A stretch of 64,000 bases of DNA from Pseudomonas sp. VD-NE ins (GCF_031882575.1 NZ_CP134772.1:4049001-4113000), one strand, 5' to 3'. Shown: positions 24,790 to 33,869, numbered from the stretch's first letter. The notes: a model not told the origin generated them from the letters alone. A program made the numbers and translations.

Positions 24790-24864
24790 TCAGTGCACGA
24801 ACAGGGCGATCAGGATGATGATCGGGATCGGTACGCCGAGGAAAAACAGCAGTAGTGAGCGCAT
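24790..24864 (-). CDS. 24-residue hydrophobic membrane peptide
   Basis: ATG 24864 preceded by AAGGAG (spacing about eight) encodes MRSLLLFFLGVPIPIIILIA followed by LFVH and TGA. It is a single membrane helix with a conserved-looking Pro-Ile-Pro in the middle, too short for usual gene calls. It starts 15 bases after the stop of the membrane protein at 24880 and is followed at once by a terminator, so it is the last gene of a two-gene operon. I recall very similar tiny proteins in other pseudomonads, function unknown. Confidence 0.75.
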   Translation of the reverse strand: MRSLLLFFLGVPIPIIILIALFVH

Positions 24865-24879
24865 GGTGATGCTCCTTGT

Positions 24880-25809
24880 TTAACGGACTGGAGTGGTCGT
24901 GGTGTAGGTGTCGACTTCAACGTACTCGACAGCATCCCGACGACGACCGCCGAAGGTGGCCGCGAAGCTGGCGAAGAACGCACCGGCCAACAGCGAGATG
25001 AACATCCACAGCGAGGTCCAGGCAGCGACTTTCGCAGCGGTGTCGGCGGCTTGTTGAGCTTTCAGTTTGGCGTCGGCCAGGGCTTTCTGAGTGCGGGCGT
25101 AGATCTCATCGACGCGGCGCTCGGCATCGGCCTGAGTCAGGTTGGTGCGTTGTGCGACCAGTTGCGCAAGGTAGGTACGGTCTTCGGCGCTGAGCTGACC
25201 GTTGGCCAGGCTTTGCGCGAAGATGCGGGCCACGGCGCCATGCGCAGCGTCATCACTGACGGAAGCCGGACGGTCATCGCGGAACAGGCTGTCGATGTAG
25301 TAGCCGTACTGGTTGCTGTCGGTGTTGGCCGCAGCAGAACCGGCCGCTTGAGTCATGGCGCTGGCAGCACCGCCGGCGACGCTGGCACCGGCCTGCACAC
25401 CACCACTGATGACGCTGCTGACCGAACCGACCACCAGCACTGCGGTAACCAATGTAGCCACACACCAGGCAAGGAAGCCGTGCGCGGTGTCGCGGAAATA
25501 CACTTCGTCACCGTGCATGTTCGCCCACTTCACCCGCAGACGACCGGCGATGTAGCCGCCCATGCCGGAGGCGATGATTTGCGTTGCCGCCAACCAGACA
25601 ATCGTGGAAATGCCCAAGCCCTTGGCGCTGACGCCCTCTCCGGCCCACGGTGAAACGGCAGAGAAACCCAAACCGAACCCGAGCAACACCAAAATCATCG
25701 ACAGTGCAGCTGCAGCCGCAGCACCGGCAAAGATCGCGCCCCAGGACACGCCCGAAACGCTGCTCGACTCTTCAACGGCGGGATAAAACCCATCAGGGGA
25801 TCTATTCAT
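24880..25809 (-). CDS. Membrane protein of unknown function with glycine/alanine-rich helices
   Basis: 309 residues from ATG 25809 (GGAG upstream); an in-frame start 45 bases earlier lacks such a site. Predicted topology: helix at about 25-50 (WGAIFAGAAAAAALSMILVLLGFG), two or three further helices up to residue 165, a soluble helical part (170-265) rich in Ala and Gln resembling a coiled coil (YARTQKALADAKLKAQQAADTAAKV), and a final helix (WTSLWMFISLLAGAFFASFAA) before a basic tail. No known domain recognised. Probably co-transcribed with the 24-residue peptide; divergent from the two-component system. Confidence 0.78.
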   Translation of the reverse strand: MNRSPDGFYPAVEESSSVSGVSWGAIFAGAAAAAALSMILVLLGFGLGFSAVSPWAGEGVSAKGLGISTIVWLAATQIIASGMGGYIAGRLRVKWANMHGDEVYFRDTAHGFLAWCVATLVTAVLVVGSVSSVISGGVQAGASVAGGAASAMTQAAGSAAANTDSNQYGYYIDSLFRDDRPASVSDDAAHGAVARIFAQSLANGQLSAEDRTYLAQLVAQRTNLTQADAERRVDEIYARTQKALADAKLKAQQAADTAAKVAAWTSLWMFISLLAGAFFASFAATFGGRRRDAVEYVEVDTYTTTTPVR

Positions 25810-26116
25810 TGTTGTTCTGCTCCAGGCATGAAAAATGGTGTTACAACTCGTCATCAGAGGAATTGCAGTGACCGTGCCAGTCGAGAGAATTAAATAAACC
25901 CTTTGATTTCAGATAGTTATAAAGAATGAACTTCCGCAAACCTTGCAAATTGCAACAACTGCCGGATAACAGCGGGTTTTATGCATTGGCCTCGAATACC
26001 AATAGCGTTCGAAATTTGCGTTTGTGACAGGTCAACATGAAAGTTAATTTAAAGCGCCAGCGGATTTTCTTGGCAAAATGCTGCCATTCCGTTTGAACCG
26101 ATCAGCAGGCCTGCCT
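25810..26116. other. Intergenic region between divergent operons
   Basis: About 300 AT-rich bases that must hold the promoters of the membrane-protein operon (minus) and the two-component operon (plus). No repeat, RNA gene or clear operator was recognised. Confidence 0.5.
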
Positions 26117-26800
26117 ATGACTCGTATCTTGACCATCGAAGACGACGCCGTGACTGCGCGGGAAATCGTCGCCGAACTGAGCAGCCACGGGCTGGAAGTC
26201 GACTGGGTCGACAATGGCCGCGAAGGCCTCGACCGCGCCGTGAGCGGCAACTACGACCTGATCACCCTCGACCGCATGCTGCCCGAACTCGATGGCCTGG
26301 CCATCGTCACCACGCTGCGTACCATGGGTGTGGCCACGCCGATCCTGATGATCAGCGCCCTCTCCGATGTCGACGAACGCGTACGCGGCTTGCGCGCCGG
26401 CGGCGATGATTACCTGACCAAACCGTTCGCCACCGATGAAATGGCCGCGCGGGTGGAAGTGTTGCTGCGTCGGCAGAACAGCGGCGCCACTCAGGCAACG
26501 ACGTTGCAGGTGGCCGACCTCGAACTCGACTTGATCAGCCATGAAGCACGCCGTGCCGAACAAGTGCTGACGCTGCTGCCGACCGAGTACAAATTGCTCG
26601 AATTCCTCATGCGCAACAGCGGCCAGATCCTTTCGCGCATGATGATTTTCGAAGAAGTCTGGGGTTATCACTTCGACCCCGGCACCAACCTGATCGACGT
26701 GCACATCGGCCGTCTACGCAAGAAGATCGACGCCGCCGGCCATGTGCCGCTGATCCGCACGGTACGGGGCTCGGGTTATGTCATTGCCGAACCCGTCTGA
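26117..26800 (+). CDS. OmpR/PhoB-family response regulator
   Basis: 227 residues from ATG 26117. Receiver domain (1-120) with acidic pocket EDD at 8-10, phospho-acceptor Asp in LITLDRMLPELDG (about 53), Ser in MISALSD, and Lys in YLTKPFA. The C-terminal winged helix (130-225) contains LLPTEYKLLEFLMRNSGQILSRMMIFEEVWG and the recognition part DVHIGRLRKKID. It overlaps its kinase gene by 23 bases. Closest in style to QseB/PmrA/CopR-type regulators; the regulated genes are not evident. Confidence 0.93.
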   Translation: MTRILTIEDDAVTAREIVAELSSHGLEVDWVDNGREGLDRAVSGNYDLITLDRMLPELDGLAIVTTLRTMGVATPILMISALSDVDERVRGLRAGGDDYLTKPFATDEMAARVEVLLRRQNSGATQATTLQVADLELDLISHEARRAEQVLTLLPTEYKLLEFLMRNSGQILSRMMIFEEVWGYHFDPGTNLIDVHIGRLRKKIDAAGHVPLIRTVRGSGYVIAEPV

Positions 26801-28172
26801 CGGCTGGCGTTCCTCCAGCAGCCGCCTGCTGGCGCTGTACAGTTCGCTGTTCGTGGCGTGGAGCGCGATTCTCATGGGGGTCATGTATTACGAGGTCTCC
26901 GGCTACCTCGACAACCTCGCCAAACACTCGCTGATGCAACGTCAGCACCTGTTTTCGCACTTTCGCGGCGAACAACTGGAAGACGCCCTCGCCGCCAGCA
27001 TGACTTTCGATATTCGTGGCATCGACGCCTATGGCTTGTTCGACGCCGACGGCGTTTACCTCGGCGGCGCCTTGCAGCAGATTCCCGAAGGCCTGCCGCT
27101 GGACGGCAAGATCCACATGCTCGCCGACTGCGCCGACTCCGATGACCCGACCCTGCCCAATGACAGCTGCGACGCGGTCGCCACGCAAACCCGCGACGGT
27201 CGCTGGCTGGTGTTGCTGCGCGACAACGGCTCGCTGTTTGCGGTGACACGGATCATTTTGCATGCGTTGTTCTGGGGCGTGTCGCTGACGATTCTGCCGG
27301 GCATTGCCGGTTGGCATCTGCTGCGGCGCCGGCCGTTGCGGCGGATTCGAGCGATTCAGGACAGCGCCCAGGCGATTGTCGCCGGCGATCTGACTCATCG
27401 ATTACCGCTGTCCAATCGCCGCGACGAGCTGGACATGCTTGCGGCCATCGTCAACGCCATGCTTGAGCGCATCGAGCGTTTGATGAATGAAGTCAAAGGT
27501 GTCTGCGACAACATCGCCCATGATTTGCGCACGCCGCTGACGCGCCTGCGCGCGCAGTTGTATCGCATGCAGCAGCAGGCTGGCGAAGGCTCGCAGGAAG
27601 CGGCGCAACTGGATTTGGTGCTGGCTGAAGCGGATACGCTGATGGCGCGTTTTCGCGGGTTGTTGCGGATTTCCGAACTGGAAGATCGCCAGCGGCGCTC
27701 GGGTTTTGTCGAACTCGACCCGGTGCAATTGCTGGAAGAACTGCATGAGTTTTACCTGCCGCTGGCTGAAGAAGGCGAGCTGCGTTTCGAGTTGAACATG
27801 CCGGAAACCCTGCCGCCGCTCAATGGTGACCGGGCATTGATGTTCGAGGCGTTGGCGAATCTGCTCAGCAACTCGATCAAGTTCACGCCCCCGGGCGGAA
27901 CGGTAATGTTGCGTGGGGTGAACGCCGGTGGGCAGACGCGGATTGAAGTGCACGACTCAGGACCGGGGATTCCCGAGGCTGAGCGCGAGGCGGTGTTCCA
28001 GCGTTTCTATCGCGCCGAGGGCGGGCAGCCGCAGGGTGGCTTTGGTCTCGGATTGTCGATTGTCGCGGCGATTGTCAGCTTGCATGGCTTCGGTCTTGAA
28101 GTCGGCAGCAGTGATCTGGGCGGGGCGAAATTGGTGCTCAACTGCCGGCAGAGCCTGATCGAGAATTCCTGA
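26778..28172 (+). CDS. Sensor histidine kinase
   Basis: 464 residues. Two membrane helices (about 17-40 and 155-180) flank a periplasmic sensor region of some 115 residues that contains three Cys (ADCADSDDP, NDSCDAVA). A HAMP domain follows (RRRPLRRIRAIQDSAQAIVAGDLTHRLP), then the HisKA dimerisation domain with phospho-acceptor His in DNIAHDLRTPLTRLR, and the ATPase with N box NLLSNSIKFTPPGG, G1 DSGPGIP and G2 GFGLGLSI. All catalytic elements are intact. Starts inside the regulator gene (23-base overlap), so they are translated together. Signal unknown. Confidence 0.93.
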   Translation: MSLPNPSDGWRSSSSRLLALYSSLFVAWSAILMGVMYYEVSGYLDNLAKHSLMQRQHLFSHFRGEQLEDALAASMTFDIRGIDAYGLFDADGVYLGGALQQIPEGLPLDGKIHMLADCADSDDPTLPNDSCDAVATQTRDGRWLVLLRDNGSLFAVTRIILHALFWGVSLTILPGIAGWHLLRRRPLRRIRAIQDSAQAIVAGDLTHRLPLSNRRDELDMLAAIVNAMLERIERLMNEVKGVCDNIAHDLRTPLTRLRAQLYRMQQQAGEGSQEAAQLDLVLAEADTLMARFRGLLRISELEDRQRRSGFVELDPVQLLEELHEFYLPLAEEGELRFELNMPETLPPLNGDRALMFEALANLLSNSIKFTPPGGTVMLRGVNAGGQTRIEVHDSGPGIPEAEREAVFQRFYRAEGGQPQGGFGLGLSIVAAIVSLHGFGLEVGSSDLGGAKLVLNCRQSLIENS

Positions 28173-28180
28173 TTCCCGAC

Positions 28181-28300
28181 ATGATCGTTCCCACGCTCTG
28201 CGTGGGAATGCCTCAAGGGACGCTCCGCGTTCCAGCTTGAGAATGGGACGCAGAGCGTCCCGGGCTGCATTCCCACGCAGAGCGTGGGAACGATCATCAG
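28181..28300. repeat. Inverted repeat of the CGTTCCCACGCTCTGCGTGGG family
   Basis: Outer arms ATGATCGTTCCCACGCTCTG (28181 region) and its reverse complement up to 28300; inner arms GGGACGCTCCGCG / ACGCAGAGCGTCCC. A large cruciform-like element between the kinase gene and the SRPBCC gene, of a type scattered through Pseudomonas genomes. Confidence 0.88.
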
Positions 28301-28301
28301 C

Positions 28302-28712
28302 TCAGGTTGGGTAATTGGCTCGGAGTGCCTCGAGTCCACCCTGATAGATGCCGCTGAACAGCGCCACCACTTCTTCATCACTCACGCCTTTGGCGTTGAA
28401 GCGCCCCGACCACGTCACCCGGGCGCCCTGCCCCTGAGCTTCAACCTTGATCGTCGCCAGGTAATCAGTCGCCGGAAACGGTGCCTGTTCAATCGAATAG
28501 CTGTAGGTCTTCGCGGCGTTGTCGAACGCTTGCAGTCGCTCGATCACCACAGCGCCGTCAGCGGTCTGCAAGGTGCGCACACGGCCACCGTCGCTCAGTT
28601 CACTGTTGGGAATAAACGGCAGCCAATCGGGCAGCGTGTTGAAGCCGCCGATCAATTGCCAGACCTGATCGGCCGAAGCCGGGATGTCGATGGTTGCAGA
28701 TGCTGTAGGCAT
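28302..28712 (-). CDS. SRPBCC (START-like) family protein
   Basis: 136 residues forming one helix-grip domain: SATIDIPASADQVWQLIGGFNTLPDWLPFI at the N-terminus, YSYSIEQAPFPATDYLATI in the middle and a long C-terminal helix (DEEVVALFSGIYQGGLEAL). These Polyketide_cyc2-like proteins bind hydrophobic ligands; catalysis is not proven for this subgroup. Third gene of a minus-strand operon after the AKR and SDR genes, 23 bases after the SDR stop, so it may handle the same substrate. Confidence 0.85.
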   Translation of the reverse strand: MPTASATIDIPASADQVWQLIGGFNTLPDWLPFIPNSELSDGGRVRTLQTADGAVVIERLQAFDNAAKTYSYSIEQAPFPATDYLATIKVEAQGQGARVTWSGRFNAKGVSDEEVVALFSGIYQGGLEALRANYPT

Positions 28713-28735
28713 AGATAAATGTCTCTCTCGGGAAT

Positions 28736-29533
28736 TCAGATCGTGAGGCTGTCGACCACGCCGCCATCGACGCGCAATGCGGCGCCGGTGGTGGCCGAGG
28801 ACAACGGCGAAGCAATGTAGGTGACCAGGTGCGCGACCTCTTCAACATCGGCGACACGCTGGATGATCGAAGTCGGGCGGGCCTTGAGCACAAAGGCATC
28901 GGCCTCATCGCGCAGGTTGCGCCCGGATTCGGCGGCAGCTTCTTTGAGCATGTCTTGCAGGCCGTCGGTGAAGGTCGGCCCCGGCAGGATCGCATTGACC
29001 GTCACCCCGGTGCCAGCCAGACGTTTGGCCAGACCGTGGGACACCGCCAGATTGGCGCTTTTGGTCACGCCGTAATTGATCATGTCGGCCGGCGTGGCGA
29101 CGCCGGATTCCGAGGACAGGAAAATTACTCGGCCCCAGCCTTGCTCGACCATCGCCGGCACATAATGCCGCGCCAGGCGCACACCGGAAATCACGTTGAC
29201 CTCATAGAAGCGCGTCCACTCGCTGTCCGGCGCTTCGAAGAAATCGACGGCGTCGAAGATACCGAGGTTGTTCACCAGAATGTCCGCGCGCGGTTCAGCG
29301 GCGAACAGCTTCTGCGCGCCCTCCGCGGTGCCCAGATCGGCAGCCAGACCACGCAACTGCGCACCCGGGACTTTCTCGCGAATACTCGCCAACGCCTGTT
29401 CAACCTTGCCCGTGTCGCGGCCGATCACCACCACCGTGGCGCCTGCTTCGGCCAGTGACTGGCTGATACCCAAGCCGATACCCGCAGTGCTGCCGCTGAC
29501 AATGGCCAGTTTTCCACTCAGATCAATCTTCAT
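28736..29533 (-). CDS. Short-chain dehydrogenase/reductase
   Basis: 265 residues, classical SDR fold. NAD(P)-binding motif SGSTAGIGLGIS at 14-25 (Ser replacing the usual first Thr), NNLGI near 90 for the NNAG motif, Ser in FLSSESG and the catalytic pair YGVTK (Tyr-x-x-x-Lys, about 155-159). A TVNAILPGPT segment follows, as in most classical SDRs. Its ATG overlaps the stop of the aldo/keto reductase gene by four bases (ATGA), which indicates coupling. Substrate unknown. Confidence 0.9.
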   Translation of the reverse strand: MKIDLSGKLAIVSGSTAGIGLGISQSLAEAGATVVVIGRDTGKVEQALASIREKVPGAQLRGLAADLGTAEGAQKLFAAEPRADILVNNLGIFDAVDFFEAPDSEWTRFYEVNVISGVRLARHYVPAMVEQGWGRVIFLSSESGVATPADMINYGVTKSANLAVSHGLAKRLAGTGVTVNAILPGPTFTDGLQDMLKEAAAESGRNLRDEADAFVLKARPTSIIQRVADVEEVAHLVTYIASPLSSATTGAALRVDGGVVDSLTI

Positions 29534-30552
29534 GCTTTCACCTCATCGATTGGCAATGGTGCACGTTCGGAAACCAGTTGGGCGTCGCGCATCGCCTGCC
29601 AGAAACCGGCAGGAATGCTGGCCGACAATGCCGCGACATCTTCGGCGATGCGTTGCGGTTTGCTTGCTCCGGGAATCACCGCCGCAACAGCGGGATTGGC
29701 CAGCGAGAACTGTAGCGCAGCGGCTTTGATATCGACGTTGTAAGCGGCGGCGATGCGTTTGATCTGCTCGACCTTGGCGATGATTTCAGGGCTGGCCCGC
29801 TGGTATTCGAAGTGCGAGCCACCGGCCAGAATTCCTGAGCTATAAGGGCCGCCGACGACGATTTCAACGTTTTGCGCTAGGGCCGAATCCATCAGGCGTT
29901 GCAACGGACGCTCGTGGTCGAGCAGCGTGTAGCGACCAGCCAATAAAAAGCCATCCGGTTGCGCTTCGGTAAGGTCGAGAGTCAGTTCGCACGGCTCGAC
30001 CTTGTTTACGCCCAGACCCCAGCCCTTGATCACGCCTTCTTCGCGCAACCGGGTGAGGACTTTGAACGCGCCAGTGCGAGCCTGATTGAAGTATTCCAGC
30101 CATTGATCGCCATAGAAGTCCTGCGCGATGTCGTGCACCCAGACGATGTCGAGGCGATCGGTTTGCAGGCGGTTGAGGCTGTCTTCGATCGAACGCAAGG
30201 TTGCGTCGGCGCTGTAGTCATTGACGATCTTGTTCGGGCGACCGTGTTCGAATACACCACTTTTTTCGCCCAGATCGCGGGTGGCGGCGTCTTCGATTTC
30301 ATCGAGAATCACCCGGCCGACCTTGCTACTCAGCACATAGTCGTCGCGCTTGTATTGCTTGAGCGCTTCACCGAGGCGGATTTCCGATAGACCGGAGCCG
30401 TAAAAAGGCGCGGTATCGAAGTAGCGCACACCGGCATCCCACGCAGCATGCACGGTCGCTTGCGCTTCTTCTTCGGGGATAGCGCGGAACATGTTGCCCA
30501 GTGGCGCGGTGCCGAAGCCCAGTTGGCCGGGCAGTTTGTCTTTCAAGCTCAT
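29530..30552 (-). CDS. Aldo/keto reductase
   Basis: 340 residues. The catalytic tetrad of the superfamily is present: Asp46 and Tyr51 (YFDTAPFYGSG), Lys77 (SSKVG) and His in VWVHD (about 139). Length and the AATRDLGEKSGVFEHGRPNKIVNDYSADATLRSIEDSLNRLQ insertion resemble the D-threo-aldose 1-dehydrogenase/L-fucose dehydrogenase/pyridoxal reductase group. First gene of the AKR-SDR-SRPBCC operon and divergent from a LysR gene, which probably controls it. Reduces or oxidises sugars or aldehydes with NAD(P)(H). Confidence 0.9.
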   Translation of the reverse strand: MSLKDKLPGQLGFGTAPLGNMFRAIPEEEAQATVHAAWDAGVRYFDTAPFYGSGLSEIRLGEALKQYKRDDYVLSSKVGRVILDEIEDAATRDLGEKSGVFEHGRPNKIVNDYSADATLRSIEDSLNRLQTDRLDIVWVHDIAQDFYGDQWLEYFNQARTGAFKVLTRLREEGVIKGWGLGVNKVEPCELTLDLTEAQPDGFLLAGRYTLLDHERPLQRLMDSALAQNVEIVVGGPYSSGILAGGSHFEYQRASPEIIAKVEQIKRIAAAYNVDIKAAALQFSLANPAVAAVIPGASKPQRIAEDVAALSASIPAGFWQAMRDAQLVSERAPLPIDEVKA

Positions 30553-30665
30553 GGGTTTTTCCTCAATAGGTTCTGGGTCTGTGTGACCGTTGAGCAGATC
30601 CTAGATTGCGACACCGAGACCGTCCAAGACATAATGCGCAGCACTTGAGTCCCTATAGGTCTGAC

Positions 30666-31562
30666 ATGATCGACATCCGCCAATTGCGCTACTTCGTTGT
30701 AGTCGCCGAGGAAGAACACGTCGGCCGCGCCGCCGAACGGCTGCACATTTCCCAGTCGCCGCTGAGCCGACAAATCGCCCAGCTCGAAGAGCGCCTGGGC
30801 CTGACTTTGTTCGAGCGCAGCCAGCAACGCATTCGCCTGACCCGCGACGGTCAGACCTTCCTCGCCGAAACCCGCGCCTTGCTGACCCACGCCAATCGCC
30901 TGGAATCCCTCGGCAAACGTCTGGGCCGTGGCGAAGAAGGCGGTTTGTGCATCGGCTATATCGAGAACGCCATGCACGCCGGGGTTCTGCCCAATGCCTT
31001 GCGTGTGCTGCGCGCGGATCGGCCGAATGTGCATGTCGCGTTGTACAACCTCAGTTCCGCCGAGCAATTGGAGGGCCTGCGACAGCGTAGTCTCGATATT
31101 GCCTTGGTGAGTGAGCCGCCGACCGATGACGACCCCGATCTGTTGGGTTTCCAGGTGCTCGATGACCCGATGCTCTTGGCGTTGCCGGAACATCATCCAT
31201 TGGCGCAGCAAGCGGCGTTGAGTCCCGAGGATCTGGCCGATCAGGAATGGATCGGCGTGCAGCCGCGACAGGATGCCAACGATGAGTTCGTCAGCGCCTG
31301 CATCCGCGCCGGCTTCACCCCGGATGTGCGCATGCAGGCGACCGAACCGTTTACTGCGCTGGGGTTGGTGGCGTCGGGGCTGGGGATTGCGATGATTCAG
31401 AAAGGCCTGAGCCATAACGCCCCGCCGGGTGTGGTGTTGCGCGAACTGCCATGGCTGAGGTTGACCACACCATTGTGGGCAGCGTGGCACCGGATCAATT
31501 TGCGGCCATTGGTGGAGACCTTCCGCACCGTTTTGACAGGTAATGAGATTTCCGCTGACTGA
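30666..31562 (+). CDS. LysR-type transcriptional regulator
   Basis: 298 residues from ATG 30666; the longer frame begins with TTG in the promoter region and was rejected. Winged HTH at 1-60 (IRQLRYFVVVAEEEHVGRAAERLHISQSPLSRQIAQLEERLG) and a periplasmic-binding-like effector domain (about 90-290), of the BenM/CatR/CbbR style. Divergent from the AKR-SDR-SRPBCC operon with 113 bases between the starts, the standard arrangement for a LysR regulator and its target. Confidence 0.9.
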   Translation: MIDIRQLRYFVVVAEEEHVGRAAERLHISQSPLSRQIAQLEERLGLTLFERSQQRIRLTRDGQTFLAETRALLTHANRLESLGKRLGRGEEGGLCIGYIENAMHAGVLPNALRVLRADRPNVHVALYNLSSAEQLEGLRQRSLDIALVSEPPTDDDPDLLGFQVLDDPMLLALPEHHPLAQQAALSPEDLADQEWIGVQPRQDANDEFVSACIRAGFTPDVRMQATEPFTALGLVASGLGIAMIQKGLSHNAPPGVVLRELPWLRLTTPLWAAWHRINLRPLVETFRTVLTGNEISAD

Positions 31563-31565
31563 ACG

Positions 31566-31668
31566 GGCCTCATCGCGGGCAAGCCCGCTCCCACAGGTTC
31601 ATGGGTGAGCCTGAACTTTGTGTACGCCGCAAATCCCTGTGGGAGCGGGCTTGCCCGCGATGAGGCCA
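31566..31668. repeat. REP pair (REPIN-like), GCGGGCTTGCCCGC subtype
   Basis: Inverted units CATCGCGGGCAAGCCCGCTC (31570) and GAGCGGGCTTGCCCGCGATG (31644), the only copy of this core subtype in the window. Confidence 0.9.
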
Positions 31669-31734
31669 GCAGCCACAACCATTGCCCTCGGGCGATCTAC
31701 ACTCAACGGATACGCACCCAGCGGTGAGATCGCC

Positions 31735-32394
31735 ATGAAAATGTCTGCGCAAATGACCGTCGTTGCGGTACTCGCCACCCTCGCCTACCTCGGCCTGGCA
31801 GTGTGGGGTATTGGCGGCGTGGCGATGTTCTTTTCCCACGGTTCGCTGGTGATCGTCGCACTGGCGACGGTGGCCATGGTGATCGCTTCGCTGTTCAGCG
31901 AGGTCAACCTCAGTTCCGGCGAGCGCGAAGACCGCGCCAATCGCTGGGTGATTCCGGCGTTCGGTGTGATCGGGCTGGTCAGTGGTTTTCTGCCGGCTTA
32001 CTGCGACCGGGTGAATTTCTGGACAGTGGGCAGTGAAGGCGTGCGCTGGCTCGGTGCTCTGTTGTTTATCGTCGGCGGCACACTGCGGTTGTGGCCGGTG
32101 TTTGTGCTGGGGCGGCGGTTCAGTGGGTTGGTGGCGATTCAGCCGGGGCACCGATTGGTGACCGATGGCATCTATCAACACCTGCGCAATCCGAGTTATC
32201 TGGGGCTGGTGGTCAATGCCGTGGGCTGGGCGCTGGCTTTTCGTTCGGTGGTCGGACTGATGCTGGCAGCGCTGACACTGATCCCGTTGATTGCCCGGAT
32301 TCATTCGGAAGAAGCCCTGCTGCGGGCGCAGTTTGGGGCGGAGTACGAGGCTTATTGCGCGCGGAGTTGGCGTTTGGTGCCGGGGGTTTACTGA
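31735..32394 (+). CDS. Isoprenylcysteine carboxyl methyltransferase-like membrane protein
   Basis: 219 residues, about five membrane helices. The C-terminal half has the ICMT/PEMT signature: GHRLVTDGIYQHLRNPSYLGLVVNAVG for SAM and lipid binding, then a short pair of helices and EEALLRAQFGAEYEAYCARSWRLVPGVY. Bacterial members methylate unknown membrane substrates. ATG 31735 was preferred because the upstream part of the frame lies in a REP element. No clear operon partner. Confidence 0.85.
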   Translation: MKMSAQMTVVAVLATLAYLGLAVWGIGGVAMFFSHGSLVIVALATVAMVIASLFSEVNLSSGEREDRANRWVIPAFGVIGLVSGFLPAYCDRVNFWTVGSEGVRWLGALLFIVGGTLRLWPVFVLGRRFSGLVAIQPGHRLVTDGIYQHLRNPSYLGLVVNAVGWALAFRSVVGLMLAALTLIPLIARIHSEEALLRAQFGAEYEAYCARSWRLVPGVY

Positions 32395-32412
32395 CCACAG
32401 GGCAACACTTGA

Positions 32413-32508
32413 CCCTGTGGGAGCTGGCTTGCCAGCGATAGCAGTGGTTCAGTCAAATTTAAAGTGACTGACAGCGCCTCATCGCTGGCGAGCCAGCTCC
32501 CACGGGGA
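32413..32508. repeat. REP pair (REPIN-like), AGCTGGCTTGCCAGC subtype
   Basis: Inverted units GTGGGAGCTGGCTTGCCAGC (32417) and CGCTGGCGAGCCAGCTCCCA (32486), between the methyltransferase and HAD genes. Confidence 0.9.
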
Positions 32509-32518
32509 TTGTGTTGTG

Positions 32519-33187
32519 TCAGTTTTTTTGCAGGTGGAGCTGGCCGTTGCTGTCGACTGCGACACGTACGTCAGCATAACTGGCCAACGTCGCGTGAACC
32601 GTTTCCAGCGGATGCTGATGCGTCGTGGTGATGATCATCAGCGGCGCACCGGCCGCTTCGGCAGCCTGAATGCCAACGGTAGCGTCTTCGAAGATCAGGC
32701 AATCACGCGCTTCCAGACCTAGACGTTTGGCCGCCAGCAAATAGCCGGCCGGATCAGGTTTACCCGCCTTCACATCTTCAGCCGTGATCATCACCGCCGG
32801 CGCTGGTATCCCCGCCGCCGCCATGCGCCGCAAGGCCAGATCCCGTGGCGCCGAGGTCACCATCGCCCAGCGATCTTTGGGCAGGCTGTTGAGAAATTTC
32901 GCCGCGCCGGGAATCTCGACAATGCCTTCGACGTCTTCGATTTCCGCTTCGGTGATTAACGCGGCTTGCACCTCGGCATCCACGCCCGGCAGATCCAGGC
33001 GATTGATCGTGTCGATGGCACGCGCGCCATGAATGGTCGGCAAAAAGGTTTCCACATCGACGCCATGGCGCACGGCCCAGGCTGCCCATATCCGCTCGGC
33101 GGCGGCAATGGAGTTGAGGACGGTGCCGTCCATGTCGAACAGAAACGCGCCGAACGCGCGATCGAATACACGAGTGTTAGCAGACAA
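32519..33187 (-). CDS. HAD-superfamily phosphatase (sugar-phosphatase type)
   Basis: 222 residues assuming a TTG start at 33187, which has AGAGGATG upstream; another in-frame TTG lies at 33223. HAD motifs are complete: FLFDMDGTVLNS (nucleophile Asp and acid Asp), VTSAP for motif II, Lys in DVKAGKPDP, and IFEDATVGIQAAEAAG for motif IV. The helical cap of about 65 residues after motif I makes it subfamily IA, close to sugar-phosphate phosphatases such as YfbT/HxpA or GPP1-like enzymes. No linked pathway genes. Confidence 0.87.
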   Translation of the reverse strand: MSANTRVFDRAFGAFLFDMDGTVLNSIAAAERIWAAWAVRHGVDVETFLPTIHGARAIDTINRLDLPGVDAEVQAALITEAEIEDVEGIVEIPGAAKFLNSLPKDRWAMVTSAPRDLALRRMAAAGIPAPAVMITAEDVKAGKPDPAGYLLAAKRLGLEARDCLIFEDATVGIQAAEAAGAPLMIITTTHQHPLETVHATLASYADVRVAVDSNGQLHLQKN

Positions 33188-33256
33188 AGGTTCGCATCCT
33201 CTGGCAAAAGACCGGGCGGGCAATGTAGCACTTGCCCGGTCGATTCACCCAGCGTG

Positions 33257-33670
33257 TCAGTGCAGGCGAGGGGCCTTGGATTTGAAGGCGCTGTCGACGC
33301 AGTCGAGCAATTGACCAATGGCCCACGGCTTTTTGATGAACGCCACCGGATGCTTGACCCCGGAGGTCTCGGGCGTTTCATAGCCGGACATGACCATCAC
33401 CGGTTTGTCCGGCCAGCGGTCGCCGACCAGGTTGGCCAGATCAGCACCATTGAGGGTGCCGGGCATGGTGATGTCAGTCAGCAACAACGCCACGTTCGGG
33501 GCGTTTTTCTCAAGGTACAGTGATGCGGCGTCGGCACTGGTCTGCGGCTCGACCTTGAAACCTTCCTCCTGAAGAATTTCGCAGAGAAACTCCAGAATCA
33601 ACGGATCATCCTCAACCACCAGAATCAATCCGTCAGGAAGGTGCGCGTCCGCCGTCGGTGTTGGGCACAT
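33257..33670 (-). CDS. Stand-alone receiver-domain response regulator
   Basis: 137 residues from ATG 33670 with GGGAG ten bases upstream. One CheY-like receiver domain: acidic pocket VEDDP, phospho-acceptor Asp in LLLTDITMPG, Ser in VMSGYE, and Lys in FIKKPW. No output domain, so it must act through protein contacts or as a phosphate sink, as the receivers of hybrid-kinase systems do. No kinase is adjacent. Divergent from the methyltransferase gene. Confidence 0.87.
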   Translation of the reverse strand: MCPTPTADAHLPDGLILVVEDDPLILEFLCEILQEEGFKVEPQTSADAASLYLEKNAPNVALLLTDITMPGTLNGADLANLVGDRWPDKPVMVMSGYETPETSGVKHPVAFIKKPWAIGQLLDCVDSAFKSKAPRLH

Positions 33671-33869
33671 GGAACTGCACTCCCTGAATTGCATTAACGA
33701 TTTAGCGGCTTGAATCCGCTGCTTAACTGGTATGAGCAGCGGGCTCTGCAGAAATTCATTTTTGATACAGGTCTTTTGCGAAACGGCGTTTTTGCCAGTC
33801 AGCGGCAATCGTTCGCGACGGTGTATTTGTGGTTAAAATGCCGGCCCTTTTGCTTGCCGATCCTGACCG

